From: Chiua virens
Taxonomy: Eukaryota; Basidiomycota; Agaricomycetes; Boletales; Boletaceae
Reading direction: 5' to 3'
DNA length: 64,000 nucleotides
NCBI GenBank assembly: GCA_019787685.1
Contig: JAHNUO010000009.1
Location: 1,860,001 to 1,924,000 of the forward strand
The notes under the pieces were generated by a model that was given only the letters and a program-made list of their open reading frames with translations, was not told the origin of the DNA and did not search any database. Shown one piece after another: positions 61,468 through 64,000 of the stretch (its first letter is position 1; every line of letters begins with the position of its first letter). A program made the translations under genes and the position numbers.

Positions 61468-61924
61468 TCAACGTCTCCATGCCTGTGTTCCTCAAACGTA
61501 CACTAGTGTACGAAACCCACACCAAGTACTTGCCACTTTTTTTTTTCTGGGCTGACGTGTCATCGAAACCATCGTCCCAGTTCCCATTTCAGCTCTCCAT
61601 CCCGTCATTCACCGCATAACCTTTCTACAGATACTCTTCTATAACTTTTTAGAATACAAGTACACCCATTCTTCCCTTCTTCCCTTCATCCCATAGCCTT
61701 CTTGTGACCTATGTTCTACACCTATCCTTTCTCGTTGCCTACCCGTCCTGTCCCTTGGAGACTACCTGTCCATCTCATCATGTCCGAGTCATAACTACCT
61801 GCTATGTGAATCTACTAACCATCACTGTCTCCATCCTCTGCCATCATAACCTCTCACTCGTCATCCTTCATACACACCCCATACTGCCATCGTTCCTTCG
61901 TCACACCTCACTCCATAGTAGTCC

Positions 61925-62346
61925 TCATCCTGACCGAGTCGCGAATGAGTCATGTTTGAACTTCAACAACCCCTCTTCCGCCAGATTCAGGTCTGGTGAA
62001 CACGGGTGAACCCATTCAAGGCGAACGCCCTGTTGGAGAATCAACATTAGGACTTCTGCCCCATCATCCATCGCTGTATTATCCATCACGATCACACATC
62101 CACCAGCCGCTGCCCTCGGAGTAGCCCTCGTCCTCAGAAACTCATAAGCTTTCACTGTGGGTAGGAAACGAGACATACCCCGTTCGTTCTCAACCCGATC
62201 CAACCTGCCAGAATCGTCCACCTGAGCAGCGCCCCCATACTGACCTGACTGCCATCAACAAAACACCTCATCGCTATCCGTGCGATGACCCTCCCATCAC
62301 CGTCCATATAATCTGGCAATGCTGCTCGATTCTTTCCTTCCTTCAA
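61925..62346 (-). pseudogene. Tc1/mariner-type DDE transposase remnant
   Basis: Minus-strand frame GGCVIVMDNTAMDDGAEVL followed by GVRLEWVHPCSPDLNLAEEG matches the second and third acidic blocks of IS630/Tc1/mariner DDE transposases (the usual VMDN...SPDLNxxE). The end region KFKHDSFATRSG stops soon after. Upstream, frames such as GRVIARIAMRCFVDGSQVS (about 62,290) and VSYTRDRAAIIRKQRF (about 62,780) may be older parts of the same protein, with breaks between. Terminal inverted repeats were not found. The element is not intact. Confidence 0.65.
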
Positions 62347-62349
62347 GTT

Positions 62350-64000
62350 CGAACTTTAACCTTTGAGGTCTCGTCGACCAACCTGATTTGCTCTTGGTCA
62401 CCCTTGCCCAACCATTCGGAACTTGGTCGATTTCGCCCTCAGTGAACGTCCGAGCCGCATTCCTTGCCAATGTGCCAAAGCTTCTCCCCAGTCACCCAGC
62501 TCGCTGGTATATCCCCGCATTCGACATCACGGGACGTGGTGGAAAAATCGACACAGACTTGGCAATCCGTCCTGTCCAACAAGGGTGAGCGATTCATCTA
62601 GAAAATAATACTCTGGCCTTGCCCACACGAGACCAACCCCATGGTTGATCTCGTCGCAATCAAGGTTCCAAGCTCATTCAGGAACGTGTGAGGCTCGGTG
62701 AGTAACGATGCCTTCAATCTGCCACGAGAGCTCCAGGACGCTGCAACGAAACCTTTGTTTCCGGATGATGGCAGCACGATCCCTAGTATAAGACACCCAA
62801 GTCCTTCGTGAACCCTGATCACAACGAGCCTTACGCCGTCCATGATTTAAGGCTTTGCTCCATCGGTCCCATCACTGCTACCATGTTATATCTACATTTA
62901 CATCCTGTACACGACATCCTGATCGACCACGAAATCGACAGGACTGCCATGATTTATACGAATGGCTGCAAAATCAGATCGTTGGCTCGCCGTCCTGAGA
63001 CTTTTGTCCACCGGAGAAACCGCAGTAAGCTGTGGGTGTCTGTAGGCAATCCACCCGACTTGCACAGTGCAGACGGTTGGTCCAGTGGCAGCCCATCCAC
63101 TGGCAGGCATGACAGTTAGGCCGTGTGTTATGAGTCGCTGATGCTCAAGTCGCTCGCTTTCAGGTGGTGTCCCAATCGTCACAAGACTGAATCCTCGACA
63201 TTCAAAGCCGTCAGGACTGAGAGGTTCATCGGCGGCGTTCTTCAGTTGTCACATTCATGTAGACCCGGCGGCGCTCACAAATCTCATTCTCTGGTGATAT
63301 GGCATCACCCTCGCTGTACCGGTATCATCGGAGAATATCGAAACTATGTTCTTTTCTTCTTTGCTATGTCGCTCTGGATCTTCGTTCTCATCGTTTGCAC
63401 TTGCAGCTCAACCAGACCTCTCCTTCCTGAATATGACGAGGTTGATCGACATGTTCTTTGTCGTCAACTCTTTTGCTCGCTCGATCACACCTTCAAAGTC
63501 TGTCGTCTTCGAAAGCAAAAACCCTAGCTTCGTCAGAATTCGAGGTATGTATAACGAGACATCATAATCAGTCGTAATCGAGGTGTGATTGTGACTGGAC
63601 TTGATTTTTTGTTTTGTTTTTTTTTTTCCACTCACGTATGGACTGAGAACAGGTGATGCGGTTGTACATCCAGGACTTTGACGCGTCTATCCACAGTCCT
63701 GTAGACATGACAGTCAGGCTGACAAGTTGCTGATGTGACCTCCTGGTCATCGTCATGTCACCATCTCTTGAACTCGCAGTTCTCACTCGGTTCTACCAAG
63801 CATGTCATTTATCTGAGCCAGCGCTAACTACCGTCCACACGTCAGTCCACTTGCGACCACTTTTCTTCAGGCCCAGGTCTGCTTCTAGATTGAATCCGAC
63901 AGCCCATTTGCCTTTCATCATGGCATTATTGTGGTGCTACCACGTCACGGGGCATGTACTCCAAGTCTCTAACGCAGCAATATGCCATAGTATGTGATTT
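62350..64000. other. Degraded transposon flank, no supported gene
   Basis: ORFs of 60-130 codons occur on both strands, several probably relics of the transposase seen at 61.9-62.3 kb. None has a clear motif, and I see no splicing that makes a gene. Confidence 0.4.

Overview
This is a nuclear genome window from a filamentous basidiomycete, most probably an Agaricomycete. The genes carry dense, short (about 50-70 bp) GT-AG introns, and single-copy eukaryotic genes are present: a PSTAIRE cyclin-dependent kinase, GPN1, SAC3, SDH4 and a tRNA-Thr with an intron. I also recognise a family-16 laminarinase, an Msb1/Mug8-type protein, a Penelope-like retroelement of the fungal Coprina kind and TTAGGG repeats. 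A Rhizoctonia-like (Cantharellales) source is possible, but I cannot prove it from sequence alone.

The left half (1-38 kb) is mostly ordinary gene space. On the minus strand lie CDK1 (3' end outside the window), GPN1, SAC3, an F-box-like gene, a 5-oxoprolinase that stops after its HyuA half, an Msb1/Mug8-like gene, a GH16 glucanase and SDH4. On the plus strand are three paralogues of an unnamed seven-transmembrane family (9.6, 12.5 and 30.5 kb). There is also a tandem pair of Cys-rich, Ser/Thr-rich single-pass membrane proteins (33.5 and 35.7 kb), of which the first copy looks broken.

At 38.6 kb the character changes. A 473-bp repeat occurs twice in direct orientation (38,617 and 56,377), without any indel and with about 97% identity. 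The 17.3 kb between the copies is repeat-rich: satellite-like tandem repeats with a 150-bp unit and a 298-bp higher-order unit, long hairpins, and several separate arrays of short palindromes spaced about 70 bp apart. Most of these palindromes fit CCGTC-NNN-GACGG. I count 15 exact copies, all between 43.4 and 53.6 kb, and three of them lie inside one intron of an SNF2-family helicase gene (47.2-51.8 kb). A large unrecognised protein gene converges on the helicase, and its 5' end is cut exactly at the right-hand 473-bp repeat.

The right end (57-64 kb) looks subtelomeric. A short TTAGGG run is followed by a decayed, apparently endonuclease-less Penelope-like element on the minus strand. This is the orientation expected if reverse transcription was primed from a chromosome G-strand end. 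Beyond it come (GTCCCC)n and 82-bp tandem repeats and the remnant of a Tc1/mariner-type DDE transposase. Several exon junctions are inferred by eye, so outer coordinates of multi-exon genes are more reliable than the internal splicing.
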